From CAYYMH01 sp964472785 (GTDB taxonomy: Bacteria; Zhuqueibacterota; Zhuqueibacteria; Thermofontimicrobiales; Thermofontimicrobiaceae): 64,000 nucleotides of DNA. The stretch lies in the NCBI GenBank assembly GCA_964472785.1, contig CAYYMH010000017.1, positions 18,650 to 82,649 on the forward strand, in the 5' to 3' direction. The position numbers and the translations under genes were made by a program. This document shows, in pieces, positions 16,454 to 25,661 of the stretch (position 1 is the first letter of the stretch; every line of letters starts with the position of its first letter). Under the pieces are notes generated by a model. The model saw only the letters and a list, made by a program, of their open reading frames with translations, searched no databases and was not told where the DNA came from.

Positions 16454-17887
16454 TCACGCATAATTTTCACGAATGAACTTCACTCCCTCATCGACAGCTT
16501 TCAGATTGATATCAACATATTTTTTCTTCTTCAAATTTTCTTTAATACCGACCTTCGCCGCTTCAGGATCCATTATTTTCGTGTATTCCAAATAAGCGCC
16601 AATGCACACCATATTGGCGACTGCTGTCATCCCTAAATTTGATGCCATTTCAGTCAAGGGGATGTACAACACTTTTACATCATCCCGTTTTACTTTCTGA
16701 TCAACAATGGAGCTGTTGACAATAATTAACCCGTCTTTTTCTACTGAATCTTCAAACGCATCCAGGGAAGGTCTGTTCATGGCAATCAGCACATTGGGGT
16801 TTGTCGTCAGCGGAGAGCCAATTCGCTTATTTGACAAGATCACACTGCAATTCGCGGTACCACCTCGCATTTCCGGTCCATAGGAGGGAATCCAACTGAC
16901 ATGCAGGTTTTCCTTCATCGCCATAGCCGCTAACATCACCCCAGCGGTCAGAACGCCCTGACCACCAAACCCGGCTATTTTGAGGGTCTGTTCAGGAAAT
17001 TTTTCCAGAAATTCCTTATCTTCTTTTTTCGCCTCACCTAATTTTGTCAGTCCCAACAAATCCAAAACCTCTTCGTCCGAATATTCTTTTTCCTTGACCG
17101 GACGAGGTTCAACTTCGTCGGAAACATCTTTAAATACTTGCACTGGAAAATACGGCATCATTTTCTCTTCAACCCATTTTTGAGCTTCCACCGGTGTCAC
17201 TTTCCAACCGGTCGGACACGGTGAGAGCACTTCAACAAAAGAAAATCCCTTATTTTCAACTTGATTCTTTAACGCCTTTCGAATCGCTTTTCTGGTGCGA
17301 TTGATGGATTTGAAATCAATCATTGATGTTCTTTCCACATAGACCGGCGCCTCCAACGTGCTAATAATTTCGCACATCCGGATGGGATAACCTTCATTTT
17401 CCGTAGAACGTCCGTATGGGCTGGTGGTTGTTTTCTGTCCGACTAATGTCGTGGGTGCCATCTGCCCGCCGGTCATTCCGTAAATCGCGTTATTGATAAA
17501 AATCACGGTAATTTTCTCACCGCGATTTGCAGCATTGAGTATTTCCGCACTGCCTATCGCTGCCAAGTCACCGTCGCCCTGGTATGAAATAACGATACTG
17601 TTCGGATTCGCTCGCTTCAAACCAGTCGCTACTGCCGGGGCTCGGCCATGCGCAGCCTGACTGTTACCCACGTCAAAATAATAGTAAGCGAATACTGAAC
17701 ACCCAACCGGGGACACCAACAAGGTGCGATCTGCAATATCAAAATCATCGATTGCCTCAGCCATTATTTTATGGACATTGCCGTGTCCGCAGCCAGGGCA
17801 ATAATGCGTTGTCTCTAAATTCGCGCCTCCTTTTCGTTCGAATTTATCATAAAAAGATTTCGGCTTTTGTAATACGTTCGCCTTCAT
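16454..17887 (-). CDS. 2-oxoacid:ferredoxin oxidoreductase, fused beta and gamma subunits
   Basis: This 477-residue fusion has a TPP-binding beta subunit at about 1-250 (CPGCG at 30-34, GDGD at 104-107 for Mg-TPP). A gamma subunit follows at about 300-477 (GFGGQG at 306-311, SYGPEMRGGTANCSV). The pair decarboxylates a 2-oxoacid with CoA and reduces ferredoxin. The substrate is probably 2-oxoglutarate or a branched-chain 2-oxoacid, by similarity to KorB/VorA; it is unlikely to be pyruvate, given this split architecture. It follows korA by 20 bp. A fused beta-gamma chain is unusual, since the subunits are normally separate. A charged linker (260-295) joins the halves. Confidence 0.85.
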   Translation of the reverse strand: MKANVLQKPKSFYDKFERKGGANLETTHYCPGCGHGNVHKIMAEAIDDFDIADRTLLVSPVGCSVFAYYYFDVGNSQAAHGRAPAVATGLKRANPNSIVISYQGDGDLAAIGSAEILNAANRGEKITVIFINNAIYGMTGGQMAPTTLVGQKTTTSPYGRSTENEGYPIRMCEIISTLEAPVYVERTSMIDFKSINRTRKAIRKALKNQVENKGFSFVEVLSPCPTGWKVTPVEAQKWVEEKMMPYFPVQVFKDVSDEVEPRPVKEKEYSDEEVLDLLGLTKLGEAKKEDKEFLEKFPEQTLKIAGFGGQGVLTAGVMLAAMAMKENLHVSWIPSYGPEMRGGTANCSVILSNKRIGSPLTTNPNVLIAMNRPSLDAFEDSVEKDGLIIVNSSIVDQKVKRDDVKVLYIPLTEMASNLGMTAVANMVCIGAYLEYTKIMDPEAAKVGIKENLKKKKYVDINLKAVDEGVKFIRENYA

Positions 17888-17907
17888 AATCTCTCCTCTG
17901 TGTCAAT

Positions 17908-18951
17908 TTAAAGATACTTTTTTGTTTCTTCCAAAATTTCTTCAACAGATGGGACTGAGCCGCCCATTCTGGAATATAAATGAACATCGCTTGTCCCACA
18001 AACCGACAACTTTACGTCATCCGTCATTTGCCCGTTACTCAATTCAGCGACCAGAAATTGCTTTGCTGTTTGACTGAGTTCATTCAGTTTTTTTCTTGGG
18101 AATGGGGATAACGTAATCGGTCGAAATAAGCCGACTTTTCTGCCCTGATCACGTAAAATCTCAACAACATTCTGGAGCATTCGGGAAACGATTCCGTAGC
18201 CAACTAAGATTAACTCCGCATCGTCCAGATACATGGTTTCAAAGCGAACCTCATTTTCCTCTAATTGCTGATATTTCTTCTGCAATTTCTGGTTATGCTT
18301 TTCGAGTAAGTCGGTACTCATAAAAATTGACGTAATTAAATTATGTTTGGACTCTTTATTCCCGTAAAGCGCAAAATCTCTGAACGGTACTTTTTTTCTG
18401 GTGTTTGGAAATTCGACTGGTTCCATCATTTGTCCGATATAGGCGTCTGTGAGCACAATCGCCGGATTGCGATACTCATCGGACAGGTCAAAAGCTAACA
18501 TGGTCAAATCACACATTTCCTGAGCCGAATTCGGAGCCAATACGATGGCTTTATAATTTCCGTGACCGCCTCCTTTTACGATCTGATTATAATCACCCTG
18601 TTCCGGCCAAATATTTCCCAAACCCGGACCGGCGCGCATCACATCAACAATCACACACGGCAATTCAGCGCCCGCGCAATATGAAATACCTTCCTGTTTC
18701 AAACTCAAACCGGGGCCGGACGAAGCCGTCATCACGCGCTTGCCCGTTCCGGCTGAACCATAAACCATATTTATCGATGCCACTTCACTTTCCGCCTGCA
18801 CAAATGTCCCGCCCATCAGCGGAAAATAAAAAGCAGCAGCCTCCGCAATCTCACTCGCCGGCGTAATCGGATAGCCAAAATACAAACTACATCCGGCAAG
18901 CAACGCCCCTTTTACCACAGCCTCATTACCTTTTATCAATTCTTTGTACAT
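17908..18951 (-). CDS. 2-oxoacid:ferredoxin oxidoreductase alpha subunit
   Basis: This 347-residue alpha subunit (KorA/VorB type) has the pyrimidine-binding segment GYPITPASEIAE near the start, then AESEVASINMVYGSAGTGKRVMTASS in the next part. A transketolase C-terminal domain is at about 230-347. It supplies the second half of the TPP site and forms the catalytic core with the beta-gamma fusion downstream. Length and motifs match 2-oxoglutarate/2-oxoisovalerate oxidoreductases. It starts 2 bp after the ferredoxin stop. The complex would give reduced ferredoxin, typical of anaerobic or microaerophilic TCA variants. Confidence 0.88.
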   Translation of the reverse strand: MYKELIKGNEAVVKGALLAGCSLYFGYPITPASEIAEAAAFYFPLMGGTFVQAESEVASINMVYGSAGTGKRVMTASSGPGLSLKQEGISYCAGAELPCVIVDVMRAGPGLGNIWPEQGDYNQIVKGGGHGNYKAIVLAPNSAQEMCDLTMLAFDLSDEYRNPAIVLTDAYIGQMMEPVEFPNTRKKVPFRDFALYGNKESKHNLITSIFMSTDLLEKHNQKLQKKYQQLEENEVRFETMYLDDAELILVGYGIVSRMLQNVVEILRDQGRKVGLFRPITLSPFPRKKLNELSQTAKQFLVAELSNGQMTDDVKLSVCGTSDVHLYSRMGGSVPSVEEILEETKKYL

Positions 18952-18953
18952 AT

Positions 18954-19205
18954 TTACTCTCCCTTCGCTTTTTTAAATACCTGAATTGCTCCGGGTTCCG
19001 GGCACAAATAAAAACAAATATTGCACCCTGTACATCCTTCACCTTTGTATTGGGCGTATTTGTAGCCCAACTTATTAAATTTATCTGAAAACTCAATCAC
19101 CTTTTTTGGACAATGCTCTATGCAAAGACCACATCCCTTACACAGTTCACTGACAACCTTCAACGCCGGCAGCGGGATATCGACTTCAACTATATCATCT
19201 CGCAT
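18954..19205 (-). CDS. 4Fe-4S ferredoxin subunit of the 2-oxoacid oxidoreductase
   Basis: This 83-residue dicluster ferredoxin (delta subunit) has CKGCGLCIEHCP and CTGCNICFYLCPEPGA motifs for two 4Fe-4S clusters. I chose ATG 19205 because AAGGAGG (19211-19217 on this strand) lies 5 bases upstream. A longer frame from 19277 adds 24 unconserved residues without a better site. It is the first gene of the kor operon, 2 bp before korA. It carries electrons from the TPP centre to soluble ferredoxin. Confidence 0.9.
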   Translation of the reverse strand: MRDDIVEVDIPLPALKVVSELCKGCGLCIEHCPKKVIEFSDKFNKLGYKYAQYKGEGCTGCNICFYLCPEPGAIQVFKKAKGE

Positions 19206-19567
19206 AAAAGCCTCCTTAATAATATTCATTAAATTTGCATTTTTTTGGAATCTTGTTCTGCAAAAATCGCTTTTCACATTATATGATAATTAAATTGCAT
19301 TATTTATTATAACGATTTTTTTTCAGATTTGCAAGGATTTTTTGGAGAAATAATGAATTGAAGTTTCAATTTTGCTGAACACAGCGAATCTACCAATATA
19401 TATTTTTCATTACCAATTTTTTCATTTTCTGCTTGCTTGATTTGATTTTTTTAATTATGTTTCAGTATTTCAGTGAAAATATGTGTTGAACTGTAGCTAA
19501 TAAAAAAAGTAGGATTTGAAATCCATTTGTACTCTTTTAACTGCAAATCTAAATCGGTGAAACTACA
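19206..19567. other. 362-bp divergent intergenic region
   Basis: It holds the kor promoter (separate entry) on the minus strand and must hold the aminopeptidase P promoter on the plus strand, for which I see no good consensus. The frame upstream of 19205 is read as leader, not coding. Confidence 0.5.
19306..19334 (-). promoter_or_regulatory. Sigma-70 promoter of the kor operon
   Basis: On the minus strand, TTGCAA (19334-19329), a 17-base spacer and TATAAT (19311-19306) fit sigma-70. Transcription would start near 19299, leaving a leader of about 95 bases before the ferredoxin ATG at 19205. This places the longer 19277 start only about 20 bases into the message. Confidence 0.65.
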
Positions 19568-20899
19568 ATGAATAAAAAGTACTTTCAAGTCTGCTTACTC
19601 ACTCTTTTCATTTTAACTATCTCATCTTTATCTTTTTCTCAAACTGATAATCCTTTCCACCAAAGACGCCAACATGTTATTAAAAAAATGTCCGATCACG
19701 GATTACTGGTGCTGCGAACATCGGGAGACGGTGACCGGTTCGGATTCGGATTTCAGCAGAATAGCGACCTGTTTTATCTTACCGGAATGGATGAGCCGCA
19801 TGTCTCCCTTATTTTGTCGAAAAATGGTATTAAATTGGATTCCGAAGAAAAACCGGTTCACAGCATTTTGCTCATCGCCAGACCGGAAGATGATAAAACG
19901 TTTCGACATCTGGCAGACAGCTTGAAATTCGATATAGTTTGCAATCAAATGAAATTGCGCAGATTACTGGCAGACATAATCCAGCTTGATACGCTGTACA
20001 CCAATCTTGATGAGGAATATTTCCAATTTGGCCAAACAATTTTCGAAAAAACGCTGAATAAATTTGTCAAGCAATTCAAAGAGGTCGTTTTCCAACCAGC
20101 GACAAAATTAACCAGCCCGTTCCGGCGTATCAAAGATGAAACTGAAATCGCTTTGATACAGAAGGCGATTGATATCACCGCAAATGCCCACCGTCATGCA
20201 TTTCAGGCAATGCGTCCCGGACTGTACGAATATCAGATCGAAGGGGTGATTGAATTTGTATTCAAAGCCAATGGCTCGAAACAACTGGCATTCCCCTCGA
20301 TTGTTGGCTCTGGTCCAAACAGTCTGATTCTCCATTATGACAAAGGTGAACGCAAAATTGAGCCGGGTGATTTGGTGGTCGTGGATATCGGGTGTGAGTT
20401 CGGCCATTACTGCGCTGACATCACCCGAACCATACCAGCTACTGGAAAGTTTACCCCAGAGCAGCGGGAAATTTATGACATTGTGTTGAGAGCAAATAAA
20501 CAGGTTATTCATGCGCTAAAGCCCGGGATCACGATTAAACAAATGAATGAAATTGCCAATCAAGTTATCAAAGATGCCGGTTATGGAAAATATATTCGAC
20601 ACAGCTGCACCCACTATCTGGGACTGGATGTGCACGATGTCGGGGACTGGAAAAAACCGTTGGAGTCCGGATGCGTGGTGACAGTTGAACCCGGAATTTA
20701 CATTCAGCCCAATGATGAACTGGATACCGCTTACTGGAATATCGGAATTCGTATCGAGGACGACGTGTTGATTACAGAAGATGGTCACCGGGTACTTACG
20801 GAACAATTGCCCAAATCTGCTGATGAGATTGAGCTTTTGATGCAAATACCGAGCAACTTTGAAAACTTTTTTCGAAATTTGGATAAAAATTTAGACTAA
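19568..20899 (+). CDS. Exported Xaa-Pro aminopeptidase (M24B)
   Basis: This 443-residue aminopeptidase P has a Sec signal peptide (about 1-25, ending SLSFSQ), so it acts in the periplasm or outside. The AMP_N domain starts at FHQRRQ and the metal ligands are D273, D284, H349, E374 and E397. It removes N-terminal residues that precede proline. It differs from the cytoplasmic M24 enzyme at 8805 by its export signal and domain spacing. It is apparently monocistronic. Together with the S9 peptidase and TldD it suggests growth on extracellular peptides or processing of envelope peptides. Confidence 0.88.
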   Translation: MNKKYFQVCLLTLFILTISSLSFSQTDNPFHQRRQHVIKKMSDHGLLVLRTSGDGDRFGFGFQQNSDLFYLTGMDEPHVSLILSKNGIKLDSEEKPVHSILLIARPEDDKTFRHLADSLKFDIVCNQMKLRRLLADIIQLDTLYTNLDEEYFQFGQTIFEKTLNKFVKQFKEVVFQPATKLTSPFRRIKDETEIALIQKAIDITANAHRHAFQAMRPGLYEYQIEGVIEFVFKANGSKQLAFPSIVGSGPNSLILHYDKGERKIEPGDLVVVDIGCEFGHYCADITRTIPATGKFTPEQREIYDIVLRANKQVIHALKPGITIKQMNEIANQVIKDAGYGKYIRHSCTHYLGLDVHDVGDWKKPLESGCVVTVEPGIYIQPNDELDTAYWNIGIRIEDDVLITEDGHRVLTEQLPKSADEIELLMQIPSNFENFFRNLDKNLD

Positions 20900-21074
20900 A
20901 TTTCTTAATTGGTGTATAGCAATGAAAACATAAATTTATTATCAACGGAATACACGAAATGACACTAAATTCAAAATCAAAAAAATAACCTTTTGTGTGT
21001 TTTGAGTGTTTCGCGGGCTATGTTTATTGTCGTTTTAAAATTTCAGGTTAAAATTGAAAACAGGGAGTTTGGTC

Positions 21075-22379
21075 ATGAAATATTTATCAGATAAAAACAT
21101 CAATCGCCGGAATTTTGTCGCTAAAATGATGGGCGCAGTCGCGGGTGCCACCATCGGATTACCAGCCGTCAGCCATAAATCAGTTGCCGCGCCATCGTTC
21201 CCAAAGCTCTCAACACAAAACCCGGCACTGGATGAGCGATTCTGGAATTTGGTCAGAAATCAGTTTGTTTTAAAGCCGGAAAAAATCTACATGAACACAG
21301 GCGGATTGGGGCCTTCACCGCGAACGGTGATTGATAAATTAATCAAAACAACAATGGAACTGGAAGAGATCAGTGAAACCGGACATAAATATGTCCACGA
21401 AGTCAATGAGAAAGCTGCCGCTTTGCTCGGCGCTTCTCCAGATGAAATCGCAATCACACGAAATACCACTGAGGGCATGAATATCATTGCTCGCGGACTA
21501 CCGCTGAAAAAAGGCGATGAAGTCATTATGTCAACGCATGAACACCCGGGCGGGGCGATTCCATGGCTGGCGCTACAAAATGACATCGGGATTCGTGTCA
21601 AACTTTTTGAACCCGGAAAGACTCAAGCGGAAAACCTGGACATCATCAAAAAACAAATTTCACCCAAAACAAAAGTACTTTCCATTAGCCATATTCCCTG
21701 TACCACGGGACTCATTTTTCCAGTAAAAGAAATCACTGCCCTGTGCCGGGAAAATAACCTTTTTTATGTGCTCGACGGTGCGCATCCGCCGGGAATGATT
21801 CCGGTTGATTTACATGATATCGGTTGTGATTTTTATGCGACCAGTGGGCACAAATGGCTCATGGGACCAAAGGGAACCGGCATTCTTTACGTCCGAAAAG
21901 AGATGCACGAACACTGGCGTCCGACTTATGTAGGAGCCTATTCCGGTGAATTCAAATTAAATGAGTTATTATTCGAAATTAAAGAAGAAGCAAACGCCAC
22001 AGAATATGGCACACGAAATACCCCGCTGATTTTAGCGCTGGGCGCAGCCATTGATTTTATCAACACTATCGGAATCGACAACATTGCCGCTCGCGGAAAA
22101 GCGATGGCAGATTATTTTATTAACAAGCTTCGCGAGATGCCGGATTTGGTTGAAATCCTTACAACGGATGAGGAAATTTCCCGAGCTTCGATTGTAACAT
22201 TTTATCCGAAAACTATGGCGTATTCAGATCTGCAACGAGAAATCAGCAAAGAAGCTAACATTCGGTTAAGGGGAATTCACGAAAACAATCTCAATGCGAT
22301 ACGATGCAGTTTTCATGTATTCAATAATTTTGAAGAAGTCGATAAATTAGCAATTACTATTAAACAATTGCTCAGTTGA
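21075..22379 (+). CDS. Tat-exported class V PLP aminotransferase (isopenicillin-N epimerase-like)
   Basis: I start at ATG 21075, preceded by AGGGAG at 21062-21067; a TTG start at 21054 would add 7 residues. The 434-residue protein begins with a twin-arginine signal (NRRNFVAKMMG) and a hydrophobic stretch, which suits export of a folded PLP enzyme. The PLP lysine lies in ATSGHKWLMGPKG. The family includes cysteine desulfurases, isopenicillin-N epimerase and kynureninase-like enzymes; the substrate is unknown. Exported members are common in the FCB group. It lies convergent to tldE with a repeat between them. Confidence 0.82.
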   Translation: MKYLSDKNINRRNFVAKMMGAVAGATIGLPAVSHKSVAAPSFPKLSTQNPALDERFWNLVRNQFVLKPEKIYMNTGGLGPSPRTVIDKLIKTTMELEEISETGHKYVHEVNEKAAALLGASPDEIAITRNTTEGMNIIARGLPLKKGDEVIMSTHEHPGGAIPWLALQNDIGIRVKLFEPGKTQAENLDIIKKQISPKTKVLSISHIPCTTGLIFPVKEITALCRENNLFYVLDGAHPPGMIPVDLHDIGCDFYATSGHKWLMGPKGTGILYVRKEMHEHWRPTYVGAYSGEFKLNELLFEIKEEANATEYGTRNTPLILALGAAIDFINTIGIDNIAARGKAMADYFINKLREMPDLVEILTTDEEISRASIVTFYPKTMAYSDLQREISKEANIRLRGIHENNLNAIRCSFHVFNNFEEVDKLAITIKQLLS

Positions 22380-22453
22380 AAAAATATCCGGCAGTTATTG
22401 GCGATCGGATATTTTTGGATTTGAAGAGACTCTTTATTAAAATTAAATTATCC

Positions 22454-22525
22454 ACGCAAAGCCGCAAAGAACGCCAAACCTGTCAATTTTCTTGCTTTTT
22501 CTTCGCGGTCTTGGCGACTTCGCGT
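22454..22525. repeat. Fold-back repeat, CGCAAAG type
   Basis: The left arm 22454-22477 is a run of 8-base units based on CGCAAAG. The right arm 22502-22525 is its imperfect reverse complement (5 mismatches in 24). The hairpin lies between the convergent aminotransferase and tldE genes and could serve as a bidirectional terminator. It belongs to the family described in the findings. Confidence 0.75.
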
Positions 22526-22547
22526 TTATTTTTTCAAATATTTCAAA

Positions 22548-23882
22548 TTAAGTCCCGGAAACCGTCATCTCACTAATTTTAACTGTCGGTCCGGTGATCG
22601 ACCGGTTAAAGCGGAGATCGTTTCCGATCATTTCGATATTTTCCAGCATCTGACTCAAATTTCCGGACACGGTAATTTCAGCCACCGGATAAGCAATCTC
22701 ACCGTTTTCAATCCACATGCCAAAAGCACCCCGGGAAAAATCACCAGTAACTGTATTGGTTCCCTGTCCCATCGTGCTGATCAGCAGCAGACCGTTATCC
22801 ACGGATTTAATAATCTCGTCCGGCGAATATTCGCCTTTTTCGAGGTAAAAATTATTAGCACCGGATGCGTTCCCGGTGGGTTCCATATTTAACTTCCGCG
22901 CCGAATAGACATCTGTTAAATATGTCTTTAAAACTCCCTGATTAATGACGACATGCTTTTGTACCGGTATGCCGTCACCATCAAACGGTCTCGTGCCTAA
23001 GGCGCCAGGAATCAATCCATTATCGATAATAGTCACATTTTTGTTGGCAATTTCCTCCCCAATTTTATCAACCAGAAACGACCGGTTCATATAAATTGAG
23101 GTGCCATTTATGCACTGATACAAAAAGCCGAGGATACTGCGCGTCATATTGGGTTCCAGTACGACCGGCACATTTTGGGTTTTCACCTTTCTCGGCTCAA
23201 TCATTCTGGTCACCCGCTTCACAGCGGTCTCGGCGATTTTTTCCGGACTCCACAAATCTTTAAAATCGATGCTGCTTTCGTACCAACCGTCTTCGACTTT
23301 ATTGTCTCCCTTTCCGGCCTGCAAATAGACGCCCAAACTACAACTACTTTTTTTATAGGCGCCGCTGAATCCTTTGGAATTCACCAGAATTCTCTCGCCG
23401 GAATGATTGCTGAAACTTGCGCCATGAGAGTTGCTAATCCGTTCGTCCGCCCGGGCAATTTTATCAGTTTCCTTTGCCAGTTCGATTCGCTTTTGAGGCG
23501 TCAATTCATCGATTGACGGATCAAAAATTTCCAGTTCACGCCAATTTGCTAACTGAACGTCTTTCGGTAGCTCCGGCAATCCGGCAAAAGGATCCGGACT
23601 GGAAACCTCCGCACGTTTGACTGCATTATCGATCAGATGGGTCAGCGTATCTTTTTTAAAATCCGAAGAGCTGGCAGTCGCTGTTTTCTGATCTTTGATT
23701 ATTTTGAGCGATAACTGTTTCTCACCAGCTTCCGACAATTTTTCAATTTCACCTTTTAACACATCCACTGAAAATTCGCTGCCGCTGTTAATGCTCACTT
23801 CGATTTCATCAGCGCCTTTTTTCGTGGCGTATTCAACCAGAGATTCAGCGAGACCTATTAATTCTTTATTTATTTTCATCAT
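22548..23882 (-). CDS. TldD/PmbA family protein, TldE (PmbA) subunit
   Basis: This 444-residue TldD/PmbA-fold protein lacks the HExxxH motif, so it matches the non-catalytic TldE/PmbA partner. Family segments include NSKGFSGAYKKSS, LGTRPFDGDGIP and NPFYLEKGEYSP-like NNFYLEKGEYSP. TldD and TldE form a heterodimeric metalloprotease that trims unfolded or leader peptides, as in microcin B17 maturation. No signal peptide is visible. Its start overlaps the tldD stop by 4 bp (ATGA), so the two are co-translated. This contrasts with the Tat signal on TldD (see findings). The residues LEPNMTRSILG and HVVINQGVLKTYL also fit the family. Confidence 0.88.
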   Translation of the reverse strand: MMKINKELIGLAESLVEYATKKGADEIEVSINSGSEFSVDVLKGEIEKLSEAGEKQLSLKIIKDQKTATASSSDFKKDTLTHLIDNAVKRAEVSSPDPFAGLPELPKDVQLANWRELEIFDPSIDELTPQKRIELAKETDKIARADERISNSHGASFSNHSGERILVNSKGFSGAYKKSSCSLGVYLQAGKGDNKVEDGWYESSIDFKDLWSPEKIAETAVKRVTRMIEPRKVKTQNVPVVLEPNMTRSILGFLYQCINGTSIYMNRSFLVDKIGEEIANKNVTIIDNGLIPGALGTRPFDGDGIPVQKHVVINQGVLKTYLTDVYSARKLNMEPTGNASGANNFYLEKGEYSPDEIIKSVDNGLLLISTMGQGTNTVTGDFSRGAFGMWIENGEIAYPVAEITVSGNLSQMLENIEMIGNDLRFNRSITGPTVKISEMTVSGT

Positions 23883-25420
23883 TTTCGCCCTCCTACCGTC
23901 ATTCGGTCAATTTTTAGTGTCGGCGTTCCGGCGGTAACGGGTACGGATTGTCCATCTTTTCCGCAGGTACCAAGGAAAAAGCCCATGTCATTTCCGATCA
24001 TCGAAACCTCATTTAAAATCTGAACATTCGTACCGATCAAAGTGGCATTTTTCACCGGATAAGCCAATTTTCCGTCTTCAATCTGGTACCCCAGATTAAC
24101 CGAAAAAACAAACTTGCCCGTATCATTGACCTGACCGCCCTGGTACGATTTTGCGTAAAACCCACGTTTCACGGAGCGAATAATTTCTTCGGGATCACTC
24201 TCCCCTTTTGCTAAAATAGTGTTCGTCATACGGGGAATGGGATTATTTTGATACGATTGCCGTCTGCCGTTACCTGTTGGTTTCATTTTCATAATTTTTG
24301 CTGACAATCGATCCTGAATATAGCCGACTAATTTACCATTCTCCACCAGCACTGTTTTTTTGGTTGCCACGCCTTCATCATCGACATTTAGAGAACCCCG
24401 AAAATGCGGAATGGTTGGGTCTTCGTAAATGGTCACAATATTTTGAGCCACCTTTTTACCCAGTTTATCCGACATAATCGACGTGCCTTTTCGATTGCCA
24501 TCCGCTTCCAACGGATGTCCAACTGCTTCGTGAATCATCACGCCACTTTGACCAACGCCGAGCACCACCGGCTGTTCACCTGCTTCCGCGTCTTTGGCAT
24601 CCAATAAAATGATTGCCTCTTCCGCTGCTTTTTCACCGATCTCTTTGCCTGTTACTTTGTTTTGGAAATAATTCATTCCCACGCGTCCGCCACCGCTGTA
24701 AAATCCAAAATTACGCACCCCTTTTTTTTCAGCAACAGCAAATGCAAACAAGCGCGTTTGCGGACGAACATCGGACATGACCAATCCGTCTGAATTCGCT
24801 ATAGTGATATAATCTAAAGAATCCGATAAAATGGCTCTGGCTTTATTGATGGTAGGATCATATCCTTTGGCTGCGTGGTAGGTTTCTTTCACTAAAGCCA
24901 ATTTTTTTTCAAAATCTATTTCGGTTAACGTCTTATTCAAATCATAAACTTGATGGCTTGGTTTCTCGACTGACAAGTTTGCGACTTCACCGCGAGACGG
25001 CTGATTCGCAATCGCCGCAGCAGTCAATGCTGCATTTTTCATTGATTCAAAACTAAGATCATTCGTATATCCATAGCCGGTTTTTTCTCCGGAGAGCACT
25101 CGAATTCCCAGACCCAACGAAATATTTTCAGACGTTTCTTTTATAATGTCCTCTTCCATGTTAATGGAATTGGAAATCCGGTACTGAAAATAAAGTTCAG
25201 AAAAATCTCCGCCTTTGGATTTCGCGACCTCTAATAAATCTCTGATATTTTTTTGAGTTATGCCAAATCGTTTTTCAAACATTGATAAAGCATTTGCCGG
25301 TACTTTCCCGGCCATGAGCAAATCAAACCACAAAGTGGATCCGACTGCGACTGCCAAACCTGTTCCACTTTTCATTAAAAACTCCCTTCGATTTATCGAT
25401 TTCACTCTCTTTTCTCCCAT
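23879..25420 (-). CDS. tldD: TldD metalloprotease with Tat signal peptide
   Basis: This 513-residue TldD has HEAVGH at 297-302, the zinc-binding HExxxH of the active subunit, followed by PLEADGNRKG. The N-terminus is a twin-arginine signal, NRREFLMKS at about 10-18, then a hydrophobic stretch. Export through Tat is therefore predicted, whereas E. coli TldD is cytoplasmic. The rest (about 52-513) is a standard TldD. With TldE it forms the TldD/E heterodimer. No partner peptide or microcin cluster is visible. It heads the tldD-tldE operon. Confidence 0.88.
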   Translation of the reverse strand: MGEKRVKSINRREFLMKSGTGLAVAVGSTLWFDLLMAGKVPANALSMFEKRFGITQKNIRDLLEVAKSKGGDFSELYFQYRISNSINMEEDIIKETSENISLGLGIRVLSGEKTGYGYTNDLSFESMKNAALTAAAIANQPSRGEVANLSVEKPSHQVYDLNKTLTEIDFEKKLALVKETYHAAKGYDPTINKARAILSDSLDYITIANSDGLVMSDVRPQTRLFAFAVAEKKGVRNFGFYSGGGRVGMNYFQNKVTGKEIGEKAAEEAIILLDAKDAEAGEQPVVLGVGQSGVMIHEAVGHPLEADGNRKGTSIMSDKLGKKVAQNIVTIYEDPTIPHFRGSLNVDDEGVATKKTVLVENGKLVGYIQDRLSAKIMKMKPTGNGRRQSYQNNPIPRMTNTILAKGESDPEEIIRSVKRGFYAKSYQGGQVNDTGKFVFSVNLGYQIEDGKLAYPVKNATLIGTNVQILNEVSMIGNDMGFFLGTCGKDGQSVPVTAGTPTLKIDRMTVGGRK

Positions 25421-25509
25421 TTTTTAAATCAATAATTTTTTGATAATTTTTATACTGTGCTTGAAAGAGTAGGTTTCACGATATTTTATCAGCGCAAGTT
25501 TATATTAGT

Positions 25510-25567
25510 CACGGATTCACAAAAATTTCCACTGATTATTTTTATCATATTCCGAGCGAATCAGTGG
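25510..25567. repeat. Fold-back repeat, CACGGATT/CCACTGATT type
   Basis: CACGGATTCAC near 25510-25520 is followed by an inverted pair CCACTGATT (25529-25537) and AATCAGTGG (25559-25567). The word CACGGATT also occurs in the repeats at 37711 and 55409. The element lies between tldD and the maeB terminator. Confidence 0.55.
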
Positions 25568-25604
25568 CTATCGAAATCACGCGAATAGCCCACCAGTTAT
25601 AAAA

Positions 25605-25636
25605 AAGGCTCTTACCCATTTAACAGGCAGAGCCTT
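25605..25636 (-). terminator. Intrinsic terminator of maeB
   Basis: AAGGCTCT (25605-25612) pairs with AGAGCCTT (25629-25636). Read on the minus strand the stem is followed by a run of six T, which is a classic U-tract. It lies 26 bases after the maeB stop. Confidence 0.88.
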
Positions 25637-25661
25637 AATTATAAAATGATTGTTGAAAAAA

